A DNA stretch of 5,437 nucleotides from Burkholderiales bacterium (GCA_014379045.1 JACMMK010000045.1:1-5437); one strand, 5' to 3'; shown: positions 1 through 5,325, numbered from the stretch's first letter. Numbers and translations are program-made. The notes: generated from the sequence alone by a model not told the origin.

Positions 1-634
1 CGACCGCGCCGTTGATCTTGCCGAGCAGCTCGACGCCGGCGAACTGCTGTCGCTGGCGGACGAGGCGGGCCGCGAAGTTCGCGATCTCCTTGCCGAGCGT
101 CGTCGGCGAGGCGGTCTGGCCATGCGTGCGCGAGAGCATCGCGAGGTCCGCATGCTCGTGCGCGAGGTCGCGCAGCCGGCAGACGAGCTGGTTCAGCATC
201 GGCAGCATCACGTCTTCGCGCGCGCCACGCACCATCAATGCGTACGAAAGGTTGTTGATGTCCTCGGACGTACACGCGAAATGGATGAATTCGGCGGCAC
301 CGCTGACCTCGGCGTTGCCGACGAAACGGTCACGCAGCCAGTACTCGACCGCCTTCACGTCATGGTTGGTGCGCGCCTCGATGGTTTTCACCGCCTGTGC
401 GTCGTCGACCGAGAAGTCGCGGGCGGCAGCGTCGAGTGCCGCGACCGCCTCGACCGAGAACGAGGGTATCTCGGCAAAATGCGGCTCGGCGGCGAGCGCC
501 TTCAACCATTCGATCTCGACGAGAACGCGGTTTCGGATCAGCGCGTACTCGGAAAAATGCGGCTGCAGCGCGTCGAGTTTCGACGCATAACGGCCGTCGA
601 GCGGCGAAATGGCGGTGAGGGGCGAGAAGGGCAT
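1..634 (-). CDS. purB: Adenylosuccinate lyase (N-terminal 211 residues, cut by window edge)
   Basis: PurB acts twice in purine synthesis: it splits SAICAR to AICAR plus fumarate, and adenylosuccinate to AMP plus fumarate, in the cytosol. The translated N-terminus aligns closely with E. coli PurB: SPLDGRY at residues 10-16 (substrate-binding Arg15/Tyr16), TNHDVKAVEY at 89-98, EFIHFACTSEDINNLS at 115-130, and SRTHGQ at 168-173 containing catalytic His171, the same number as in E. coli. The frame stays open to the window edge, ending in GKINGAV. The family is about 456 residues, so the signature loop with the catalytic Ser lies outside. The ATG at 632-634 is chosen because PurB alignment begins there. 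No convincing Shine-Dalgarno precedes it, and the codon sits inside a 14-bp palindrome. It is separated by 210 bp from the upstream amidohydrolase, so it may have its own promoter. Identification is very secure. Confidence 0.96.
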   Translation of the reverse strand, partial: MPFSPLTAISPLDGRYASKLDALQPHFSEYALIRNRVLVEIEWLKALAAEPHFAEIPSFSVEAVAALDAAARDFSVDDAQAVKTIEARTNHDVKAVEYWLRDRFVGNAEVSGAAEFIHFACTSEDINNLSYALMVRGAREDVMLPMLNQLVCRLRDLAHEHADLAMLSRTHGQTASPTTLGKEIANFAARLVRQRQQFAGVELLGKINGAV

Positions 635-644
635 TGCGCAATGC
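631..644. repeat. Perfect 14-bp palindrome over the purB start codon
   Basis: GCATTGCGCAATGC reads identically on both strands and includes the purB ATG (632-634, minus strand). In mRNA it could form a five-pair stem with a four-base loop that buries the start codon. As DNA it could be a dimer-binding operator. It does not match the E. coli PurR box. The palindrome is directly visible; any function is inference. Confidence 0.5.
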
Positions 645-662
645 AGCAGATGAACGGCCCGG

Positions 663-668
663 ATCGTA
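663..668 (-). promoter_or_regulatory. Possible -10 element of purB
   Basis: The minus strand reads TACGAT, which matches the TATAAT consensus at four positions and would place a transcript start about 20-25 nt before the purB ATG. The -35 region is poor: the best option at 18-bp spacing is CTGAGG. This is a weak call, supported mainly by position and the 210-bp gap. Confidence 0.25.
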
Positions 669-749
669 GCACGGTCGCCTGCGGCGCCTCAGGCAGTAAT
701 CCCGACCCCTCGGGTCTATCGCCCGCCCTGCCCTTGCGCAGATCGTCGG

Positions 750-768
750 CGACGGCAGCGTGCCGTCG
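750..768 (-). repeat. 8-bp perfect hairpin downstream of the amidohydrolase
   Basis: CGACGGCA pairs perfectly with TGCCGTCG around a three-base loop, 77 bp beyond the amidohydrolase stop codon. It lacks a following U-tract in the minus-strand transcript, so it could be a Rho-independent terminator only in a weak sense; a 3'-end stabiliser or a Rho-linked end is equally possible. Confidence 0.4.
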
Positions 769-844
769 GCCGTCGCTCAGACCAGGATCGGTGCACGTGC
801 CAGCCATATCGATGCCGACGACGACCGGTTAGCTCCGCCGGAAT

Positions 845-2110
845 TCATCGATTCGCGAGTTCGACCAACGCGGCGGCGAGCACGCGCGTGCCGGCAGCGA
901 GGTCCGACGGCGTGGCGTTCTCGGCCTCGTTATGGCTGACGCCGCGCTCGCACGGCACGAAGATCATGCCGGTCGGACACACGCGGTTCAGATACATCGC
1001 ATCATGGCTCGCCCCGGACGGCAGGCGCATCGCAGGCAGGTCGAGGGCGGCCGAAGCCGCCTCGATCAGCCCCGCGATACTGGCGTCGAACGCGGTCGGC
1101 GCATCGTGCAGCGTCGGCGTCACCGTCACCGTGCAAGCGCGCGCCTGGCTTCGACACGTCGCCTCGACCGCATCGCCCAGACGCGCGATCGTCGCCGGAT
1201 CGGGATGGCGGATGTCGACCGAGAACAGCACATGGCTCGGCACCGTGTTGGGGGAATTGGGCGTCACGAGCAGGCGCCCGACGGTGAAGCGCGTGACATC
1301 GGTCGGGTCGGCGGTCAATTCGCCCAGCGCAGCGATCATCGCCACGGCTTCGCGCAGCGCGTCGCGTCGCAGCGACACCGGGGCCGTGCCGGCATGCGCG
1401 CTCTCGCCGGCGACCGCGACATCGAACCAGCGCATGCCCTGGATGCCGGTGACGATACCGATGGTGCGCGCATTGGCTTCGAGCAACGGCCCCTGCTCGA
1501 TATGCACTTCGACATACGCGGCGACCGGTGTGCGGAACTCGCGCTGCTCGGCCGCGGGCGCCGAGACCCTGGTCTGCGTCAACGTATGCGCGAGCGCGTC
1601 GCCGAGCCGGGTGCCGGCGTTGTCGCGCACGTCGACGAAGTCTGCCAGCGGTCGGGCGCCTGCGAACACCATCGAACCCATCGTGCACGGAGGAAAGCGT
1701 CCGCCTTCCTCGTTCGTCCACGCGACTACCTCGATCGGGCGCCGGGTGCGCACACCGGCCGCGTCCATCGCCTCGAGCGCCTCGAACCCGGCGAGCACAC
1801 CGTAGATGCCGTCGAAGCGCCCGCCCTTCGGCTGGCTGTCCATGTGGCTGCCGGTCAACACCGGCGGCGCGGCAGGCTCGGTGCCGGCGCGCCGCAGGAA
1901 CAGGTTGCCGATCGCATCGACACCCAGCGCGTAGCCGCGTGCGTCGGCCCAGGACAGCAGCAGCGCGCGCGCCTCGACATCTTCCGCCGACAGCGCGGCG
2001 CGATTCACTCCATTGCCGGGAATGGCACCGATTCGCGCCATGGCTTCGAGGCGACGCCACAACCTCGCCTCATCGACAGCGGCGGCTGCGGCGAGCGCCT
2101 GTTCAAGCAT
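845..2110 (-). CDS. M20-family N-carbamoyl-L-amino-acid hydrolase / allantoate amidohydrolase
   Basis: A 421-residue cytosolic metallo-amidohydrolase of the HyuC/AmaB/AllC/beta-ureidopropionase group in peptidase family M20. Family members hydrolyse a carbamoyl or ureido C-N bond to give an amine, CO2 and ammonia. The binuclear-metal ligands are all present: His89 in GSHMDS, Asp100 in GGRFDG, Glu135 in NEEGGRF (Glu134 the likely general base), His203 in VHIEQGP, and His393 in GVSHNEAE. The lid/dimerisation domain at roughly 215-330 carries AGESAHAGT (His239), NSPNTVPS (Asn288) and DIRHP (Arg301), positions that in the family hold the substrate carboxylate. SGASHDAM (365-372) is also typical. 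The ATG at 2110 is the first possible start, because an in-frame TGA lies 12 nt upstream. It has no clear RBS, but its ATG overlaps the stop of a short upstream ORF (ATGCTTGA), suggesting translational coupling. Which substrate is used (N-carbamoyl amino acid, allantoate, ureidoglycolate, beta-ureidopropionate) cannot be decided; no other ureide genes are nearby. Confidence 0.9.
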   Translation of the reverse strand: MLEQALAAAAAVDEARLWRRLEAMARIGAIPGNGVNRAALSAEDVEARALLLSWADARGYALGVDAIGNLFLRRAGTEPAAPPVLTGSHMDSQPKGGRFDGIYGVLAGFEALEAMDAAGVRTRRPIEVVAWTNEEGGRFPPCTMGSMVFAGARPLADFVDVRDNAGTRLGDALAHTLTQTRVSAPAAEQREFRTPVAAYVEVHIEQGPLLEANARTIGIVTGIQGMRWFDVAVAGESAHAGTAPVSLRRDALREAVAMIAALGELTADPTDVTRFTVGRLLVTPNSPNTVPSHVLFSVDIRHPDPATIARLGDAVEATCRSQARACTVTVTPTLHDAPTAFDASIAGLIEAASAALDLPAMRLPSGASHDAMYLNRVCPTGMIFVPCERGVSHNEAENATPSDLAAGTRVLAAALVELANR

Positions 2111-2231
2111 CGACGCGGATCATCGGCGCGGCCTCGATCTGGCATCCGGCGCGGCGCACATCGAAGGGTATCCAGGCCCGCGCGTGGCACCGGGCGCAGC
2201 CGTTTGCCGCGCCTGTGCGACCGCCCGCCAT
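2103..2231 (-). CDS. Possible 42-residue coupled small ORF with a CxxCH motif
   Basis: A short frame fills the gap between the Bug receptor and the amidohydrolase. GAGGGG (2238-2243) overlaps the receptor stop codon and lies 6 nt before the ATG at 2231. Its TGA at 2103-2105 overlaps the amidohydrolase ATG in ATGCTTGA. G+C by codon position, counted by hand, is about 71%, 67% and 81%, the order expected for a real gene in GC-rich DNA. The product has Cys12-x-x-Cys15-His16 and a third Cys at 30, no signal peptide and no membrane segment. I do not recognise a family. It may encode a real microprotein, act only as a translational bridge for the amidohydrolase (which lacks its own RBS), or be a chance ORF. 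The last remains quite possible at this length. Confidence 0.38.
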   Translation of the reverse strand: MAGGRTGAANGCARCHARAWIPFDVRRAGCQIEAAPMIRVDA

Positions 2232-2237
2232 GCGCGG

Positions 2238-2243
2238 CCCCTC
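2238..2243 (-). promoter_or_regulatory. Shine-Dalgarno overlapping the receptor stop codon
   Basis: The minus strand reads TGAGGGG, where TGA ends the receptor gene and GAGGGG lies six bases before the ATG at 2231. It is the only good ribosome binding site between the receptor and the amidohydrolase, and it is what supports translation of the 42-codon ORF. Confidence 0.45.
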
Positions 2244-3258
2244 ATTCGACCTTCGCGCCGGAATCGCGGATCACCTTGGCCCATAACGCGATCTCGCCAG
2301 AGATGATCGTGCGCAATTCATCCGGTGTGCTCGAACGCGGTTCGAACCCCAGGTCTTGCAGGCGCTTGCGCAGATCGGGCGTAGCAAGCGCCTTCACCGC
2401 CTCGGTGTTGAGGCGGGTGATGATCTCGTTCGCGGTGCCGCCCGGCGCCATCAGGCCGAACCAGTTCTCGGCGGCAAACCCCTTGAGCCCCGCTTCAGCC
2501 ACCGTCGGTACGTCCGGCAGCGCGTTCGAGCGCCGCGAGGTCGCCACCGCGAGCGCACGCAGCTTGCCGCTGCGCACGTGATGCAGGACCGCCGGCACGC
2601 TGTCGAACAACAGCGACACCTGGCCGCCGAACAGATCGGCCAGCGCCGGAGAACTGCCTTTGTACGGGACGTGAGTCACTTCGATCTTCGCCATCGACTT
2701 GAGCAGTTCCTGTTCGAGGTGCGACAGCGTACCGTTGCCCTGCGAGGCCCAGTTGAGTTCGCCCGGCTTCGCGCGCGCGAGCGTGATCAGGTCGCGCACG
2801 CCTTTGACCGGCAGCGAAGGATGCGCCACCAGTACCTGAGGTGAATTGGCGACGAGTGAGATCGGCGCCAGATCCTTCTGCAGGTCGTAGCCGAGTTTCT
2901 GGATCAGCGTCGCGCTGATCGAATGCGTGGTCACCGCAGCCATCAGCAGCACATAGCCGTCCGCCGGCGATTTCGCGACGACCTCGGCGCCGATATTGCC
3001 GCCGGCGCCGGGCCTGTTCTCGAACACGATCTGCTGGCCCAGCGCCTCCTGCATGCGCGCGGCGAGCGGGCGTCCCACCAGGTCGACGGCGCCGGCCGGC
3101 GGGAACGGGGCGATCAGCCGAATCTGGCGCCCAGGGTACTGCTGCGCGACGGCAGTCGAGGTGACCAATGCCAGCGCAAATGCCATGCCGTGAGCACACC
3201 GTGTGACGCCACACGCTGAGGGGAGAACGACCGGTTTCATGAACGTTACAGGGTGCAC
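2242..3258 (-). CDS. Bug/TctC-family periplasmic solute-binding receptor
   Basis: A 338-residue extracytoplasmic binding protein of the Bug (Bordetella uptake gene)/TctC family, which deliver carboxylates and related small solutes to tripartite tricarboxylate transporters or act as orphan sensors. The N-terminus is an export signal: basic stretch to Arg20, hydrophobic core, then AVA at 36-38, with predicted cleavage before Gln39. Mature family landmarks are IRLIAPFPPAGAVD (46-59, with Asp59 at the usual ligand-contact position), ENRPGAGGNIGAE (80-92), THVPYKGSSPAL (195-206), LFDSVP (217-222) and LPDVPTVAEAG (247-257). The start is taken as GTG at 3258 because GGAG (3265-3268) lies six bases upstream. 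An in-frame ATG at 3240 (residue 7) has no RBS but also yields a usable signal peptide. No TctA/TctB membrane genes are in the window, which is common for Bug receptors. It lies 100 bp after mnmA and directly before the amidohydrolase, suggesting shared use. The ligand is unknown. Confidence 0.93.
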   Translation of the reverse strand: MHPVTFMKPVVLPSACGVTRCAHGMAFALALVTSTAVAQQYPGRQIRLIAPFPPAGAVDLVGRPLAARMQEALGQQIVFENRPGAGGNIGAEVVAKSPADGYVLLMAAVTTHSISATLIQKLGYDLQKDLAPISLVANSPQVLVAHPSLPVKGVRDLITLARAKPGELNWASQGNGTLSHLEQELLKSMAKIEVTHVPYKGSSPALADLFGGQVSLLFDSVPAVLHHVRSGKLRALAVATSRRSNALPDVPTVAEAGLKGFAAENWFGLMAPGGTANEIITRLNTEAVKALATPDLRKRLQDLGFEPRSSTPDELRTIISGEIALWAKVIRDSGAKVE

Positions 3259-3264
3259 GCGAAG

Positions 3265-3268
3265 CTCC
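3265..3268 (-). promoter_or_regulatory. RBS that favours the GTG start of the Bug receptor
   Basis: GGAG on the minus strand lies six bases before GTG at 3258. The alternative ATG at 3240 is preceded by CACCCTGTAACGTTC, which contains no purine-rich site. This is why the GTG start is preferred. Confidence 0.5.
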
Positions 3269-3358
3269 GGCGGTGACAGTCGGGAGTCAGTACAGATCGA
3301 AGGAAGAACGGGCGCTGCGCTCGATGCAAGAGCAATAAGCGTACCGTGCGCCTGCCGA

Positions 3359-4438
3359 TCATTCGATCACGCCTCCGCCCAGGCAGACCTTCGATTCATA
3401 GACCACGACCGATTGCCCCGGCGTTACCGCCCACTGCGGCTCGGAGAATTCGACTTCGCACTGCGCCAGGTCAGCCACCGACAGGGCGCAGGCGCAATCG
3501 GGCTGGCGATAGCGGGTCTTGGCCGAATAGACCCACCGCGTATGCGGCGCGCTGCCGGAGACCCAGCTCACGTCGAGCGCACGCAGCCGATCGGAGAACA
3601 GCGCCGGATGGTCGTGACCCTGGACCACGTACAGCAGGTTGCGTGCGAGATCCTTGCGCGCGACGTACCACGGCTCGCGATCGCTGCTGTCGGCGCGCCC
3701 GCCGATGCCGAGCCCCTGGCGCTGCCCGACCGTGTAGTACATCAGCCCGATGTGCTCACCGACCGGCTTGTCGTCGAGCGTGCGCATCTCGCCCGGCGCC
3801 TTCGGCAGGTAACGGCCGAGGAACTCGCGGAACGGCCGCTCACCGTTGAAGCAGATGCCGGTGCTGTCTTTCTTCTCGGCGACCGGCAGCGACTCGCGGC
3901 GCGCGATCTCGCGCACCTCGCGCTTGGGGAGTGCGCCCACGGGAAACAGCGTGCGCGCAAGCTGCGACTGGTCCAGCCGGTGCAGGAAGTAGCTCTGATC
4001 CTTGGTACCGTCCTCGGCCTTCAGCAACTCCATGCGCCCGTCGCGCTCGCGTACCTGTGCGTAGTGACCGGTCGCGATCCTGTCGGCGCCCAGTGCGAGC
4101 GCATGGTCGAGAAACGCCCTGAACTTGATCTCGGCGTTGCACAGCACGTCGGGGTTCGGCGTACGCCCTGCCTGGTATTCCGCCAGAAACGTCGCGAACA
4201 CGCGGTCCTTGTATTCGGCCGCGAAGTTCACCTGCTCGATTTCGATGCCCAGGCGGTCGGCCACCGAGACCGCGTCGACGAGATCCTCGCGCGAGCTGCA
4301 ATAGTCGACGTCATCGTCGTCTTCCCAGTTCTTCATGAACAGACCGATGACATTCCAGCCCTGCTGCTTCAGCAGCAAGGCCGCCACCGACGAATCGACG
4401 CCGCCCGACATGCCGACGACAACGGTCCCGGTTTTCAT
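3359..4438 (-). CDS. mnmA: tRNA-specific 2-thiouridylase MnmA
   Basis: MnmA activates U34 of tRNA-Lys, tRNA-Glu and tRNA-Gln with ATP and inserts sulfur delivered by the IscS/Tus relay, giving s2U34. The 359-residue protein is of normal length. The PP-loop GMSGGVDSS is at 9-17. The nucleophile Cys100 is in NPDVLCNAEIKF, with Asp97 nearby, and the persulfide Cys196 is in DSTGICF (191-197). GTKDQSYFLHRL (144-155) and YTVGQRQGLGIGG (235-247) are typical tRNA-contact and central-domain segments, and the C-terminal beta-barrel ends in a short GGGVIE tail. The ATG at 4438 is preceded by AGGGA at 4445-4449 with six-base spacing, inside the 13-bp gap after nudJ, so the two genes very likely share a transcript. 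No terminator is visible after its stop codon, so the receptor gene may also be read from this transcript. Confidence 0.97.
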   Translation of the reverse strand: MKTGTVVVGMSGGVDSSVAALLLKQQGWNVIGLFMKNWEDDDDVDYCSSREDLVDAVSVADRLGIEIEQVNFAAEYKDRVFATFLAEYQAGRTPNPDVLCNAEIKFRAFLDHALALGADRIATGHYAQVRERDGRMELLKAEDGTKDQSYFLHRLDQSQLARTLFPVGALPKREVREIARRESLPVAEKKDSTGICFNGERPFREFLGRYLPKAPGEMRTLDDKPVGEHIGLMYYTVGQRQGLGIGGRADSSDREPWYVARKDLARNLLYVVQGHDHPALFSDRLRALDVSWVSGSAPHTRWVYSAKTRYRQPDCACALSVADLAQCEVEFSEPQWAVTPGQSVVVYESKVCLGGGVIE

Positions 4439-4444
4439 GCCGCG

Positions 4445-4449
4445 TCCCT
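4445..4449 (-). promoter_or_regulatory. mnmA ribosome binding site
   Basis: AGGGA lies six bases before the mnmA ATG, in the 13-bp gap after the nudJ stop codon. It fixes the mnmA start and indicates an operon with nudJ. Confidence 0.7.
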
Positions 4450-4451
4450 GG

Positions 4452-4907
4452 TCAGACGCAATGCTTCACTAACGCGAGCGGATAGCGCCGCCCCGCGATG
4501 AAGTCTTCGATGCACTCGAGCAACAACGGACTGCGGTGCCGCTCGCGTTGTGCACGGATTTCGTCGACGGTCTGCCAGAGGGCCCGCACGACGCCGGTGT
4601 CGAGGACACGCCCGGGCTCGTGGCCGGTGATGTCGCCGGCGAAGGCGAAACGCAGGTAAGTGACCCCCGTGTCGGCTATCGGCAGGCTGTAGATGCCGAC
4701 CAGAGCGGTGGGACGGAAGTGATACGCCGACTCTTCCAGGGTTTCCCGGGTGACCGCGTCGAACAGCGTCTCGCCCGGATCCCAGTGCCCCGCGGGTTGA
4801 TTCAAGCGCAGCCCGGTGCTCGTCTCCTCCTCGATCAGCAGGAAGCGTCCGTCACGCTCGGCCACTGCGGCGACGACCACGTTCGGTTTCCATATTTCTT
4901 CATTCAT
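4452..4907 (-). CDS. nudJ: Nudix hydrolase, NudJ-like phosphatase
   Basis: A 151-residue Nudix hydrolase. E. coli NudJ (YmfB) hydrolyses phosphate from nucleoside di- and triphosphates and from thiamine-pyrophosphate intermediates; the same activity class is inferred here. It starts with KPNVVVAAV (7-15), and LNQPAGHWDPGETL (35-48) leads into the Nudix box: Gly40, Glu46, Arg54-Glu55, Glu58-Glu59. The second Gly of the consensus is Ala61. The C-terminal RSPLLLECIEDF and RRYPL (125-143) match the NudJ pattern rather than MutT. The gene order nudJ-mnmA is the same as in E. coli, which supports the assignment. The ATG at 4907 has no Shine-Dalgarno; TAGAAT lies just upstream, so the message may start at or very near the ATG. 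The stop is 13 bp before mnmA. Confidence 0.85.
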   Translation of the reverse strand: MNEEIWKPNVVVAAVAERDGRFLLIEEETSTGLRLNQPAGHWDPGETLFDAVTRETLEESAYHFRPTALVGIYSLPIADTGVTYLRFAFAGDITGHEPGRVLDTGVVRALWQTVDEIRAQRERHRSPLLLECIEDFIAGRRYPLALVKHCV

Positions 4908-4913
4908 GCGGTG

Positions 4914-4919
4914 ATTCTA
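4914..4919 (-). promoter_or_regulatory. Possible -10 element close to the nudJ start
   Basis: The minus strand reads TAGAAT (five of six bases of TATAAT) ending seven bases before the nudJ ATG. Transcription from it would begin at about the A of the start codon. No good -35 is present at 16-18 bp, where the sequence is GC-only. The downstream position after a strong terminator makes a promoter here necessary or likely. Confidence 0.35.
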
Positions 4920-4951
4920 GACGTCGCCGCGTTCACGCGCGCCGCACCAAT

Positions 4952-4979
4952 GAAAAGTGGACCCGAAGGTCCACTTTTC
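4952..4979 (-). terminator. Strong hairpin terminator with a UUCG tetraloop, symmetric
   Basis: A perfect 12-bp inverted repeat (GAAAAGTGGACC/GGTCCACTTTTC) encloses four bases. In the minus-strand RNA the loop is C(UUCG)G, an exceptionally stable tetraloop, and the core stem GUGGACC is followed by UUUU. It lies 26 bp after the stop codon of the 47-residue gene and ends its transcript ahead of nudJ. Because the A and T tracts are symmetric, it should also stop plus-strand transcription. Confidence 0.85.
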
Positions 4980-4981
4980 GT

Positions 4982-4997
4982 GCGAGAACAAGCTCGC
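4982..4997 (-). repeat. Small hairpin just ahead of the terminator
   Basis: GCGAG and CTCGC form a five-pair stem around a six-base loop between the small-gene stop codon and the main terminator. It may add to 3'-end stability; it is short enough to be chance. Confidence 0.3.
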
Positions 4998-5005
4998 GAC
5001 AAGAA

Positions 5006-5149
5006 TTACTTCTTGTCGGCTTTCTTCATCTCGTCTTTCTTCATTTCGTCTTTCTTTGCTTCTTTCTTCGGCTCAGCGGCGATGACCATCGACGATGCGG
5101 TCACGGCGGCGAAGACACCAGCAAATACAGCGGCAAGCAATTTGTTCAT
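5006..5149 (-). CDS. Small exported Lys-rich protein with MXKDX-type repeats (47 residues)
   Basis: The product has a clear Sec signal: Lys3, a hydrophobic core across residues 4-24, and a likely cleavage in the VIAA segment before Glu26. The mature part is only about 22 residues, almost entirely Lys, Glu, Asp, Met and Ala, built from AKKDE-MKKDE-MKKAD-KK. This matches the small secreted proteins annotated as pentapeptide MXKDX repeat proteins, common in Burkholderiales, whose function is not known to me; this one has unusually few repeats. The start at 5149 is chosen because GAGGAA (5155-5160) lies five bases before it and the signal peptide begins there; the frame is open further upstream to 5281 but without a signal-like or coding character. 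It is a single-gene unit, with an inverted repeat upstream and a strong terminator downstream. Its charged tail could bind metal, nucleic acid or the envelope surface, but that is speculation. Confidence 0.85.
   Translation of the reverse strand: MNKLLAAVFAGVFAAVTASSMVIAAEPKKEAKKDEMKKDEMKKADKK
5021..5065 (-). repeat. 15-bp tandem repeats encoding KKDEM units
   Basis: On the plus strand, 5021-5035 (TTTCTTCATCTCGTC) and 5036-5050 differ at a single base, followed by a diverged 12-base unit at 5051-5062 and the start of another. Being multiples of three, changes in copy number would keep the frame, so the tail length can vary between strains. Confidence 0.75.
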
Positions 5150-5154
5150 TTTTG

Positions 5155-5160
5155 TTCCTC
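5155..5160 (-). promoter_or_regulatory. Strong RBS setting the start of the 47-residue protein
   Basis: GAGGAA followed by CAAAA and the ATG at 5149 is the best ribosome binding site in the window. It decides this start over the longer in-frame extension to 5281. Confidence 0.75.
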
Positions 5161-5178
5161 GAGAGTTGAACTGATCAG

Positions 5179-5209
5179 AATAAAGCCGAGCATGACTCGG
5201 CGAGGTCAA
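5179..5209 (-). promoter_or_regulatory. Candidate promoter with 19-bp spacer and centred dyad (or a terminator)
   Basis: The minus strand reads TTGACC (5204-5209), a 19-base spacer, then TTTATT (5179-5184). The spacer holds a 17-base interrupted palindrome, GCCGAG-TCATG-CTCGGC (5185-5201), almost at its centre. An over-long spacer with a centred dyad is the known layout of promoters activated by MerR-family regulators. Transcription would start roughly 20-25 nt before the 47-residue gene. The same bases also resemble an intrinsic terminator: a six-pair GC stem followed by TTTATT. No MerR-type gene is in the window. Confidence 0.4.
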
Positions 5210-5325
5210 TAACGGCGCCTCGCTAGATCGGTTGACATGTTCTCGGGGCGAGCGCCCCCCACCAGCGGCGAAACGTCGCAAATCAACGGGTTGCGAGCGT
5301 TACAGGCAGTGCCTGGGGCGCGTAC

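Larger units (their letters stand above)
635..844 (-). other. Hairpin-rich intergenic region between amidohydrolase and purB
   Basis: I find no convincing gene here. There are three inverted repeats in a row: an 8-bp perfect stem with a 3-nt loop at 750-768, a 5-bp stem (GACCC/GGGTC) with a 3-nt loop at 704-716, and a 5-bp stem (GCCTG/CAGGC) with an 8-nt loop at 677-694. None is followed by a T-run on the minus strand, so they are not typical intrinsic terminators. They may stabilise the 3' end of the amidohydrolase mRNA or lie in a leader of purB. GC-rich DNA produces short stems easily, so only the 8-bp one stands out. Confidence 0.5.

Noticed and set aside
122..832. Plus-strand open frames opposite purB
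   Set aside because: The minus strand encodes an unambiguous PurB N-terminus. The plus-strand frames look like its shadows.
2103..2231. CxxCH in the 42-codon ORF as a cytochrome c heme site
   Set aside because: c-type heme attachment occurs in exported proteins and this peptide has no signal sequence or other cytochrome features; a single CxxCH in a short Cys/His/Arg-rich frame can be chance.
932..2581. Long plus-strand open frame (549 codons) across the amidohydrolase and receptor
   Set aside because: It is antisense to two clearly identified genes, is extremely Arg/His/Ala-rich with no recognisable domain, and owes its length to the GC-rich codon bias of the opposite strand.
3203..4501. 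Plus-strand open frame of 432 codons across mnmA
   Set aside because: It mirrors mnmA, whose PP-loop and both catalytic cysteines are intact on the minus strand; the antisense product shows no family features.
4725..4788. Ala61 in place of Gly in the Nudix box as a sign of inactivity
   Set aside because: The metal-binding glutamates (Glu55, Glu58, Glu59) are all kept, and betaproteobacterial NudJ-like proteins as I recall them often lack this glycine.
5232..5237. Plus-strand TTGACA as a promoter
   Set aside because: The DNA 16-19 bp downstream is GC-only, with no -10 element, and no plus-strand gene follows.
5006..5281. 91-codon version of the MXKDX protein starting at 5281
   Set aside because: The 44 extra residues contain no signal or coding character, the frame crosses the promoter-like dyad, and the strong RBS plus signal peptide start at 5149.
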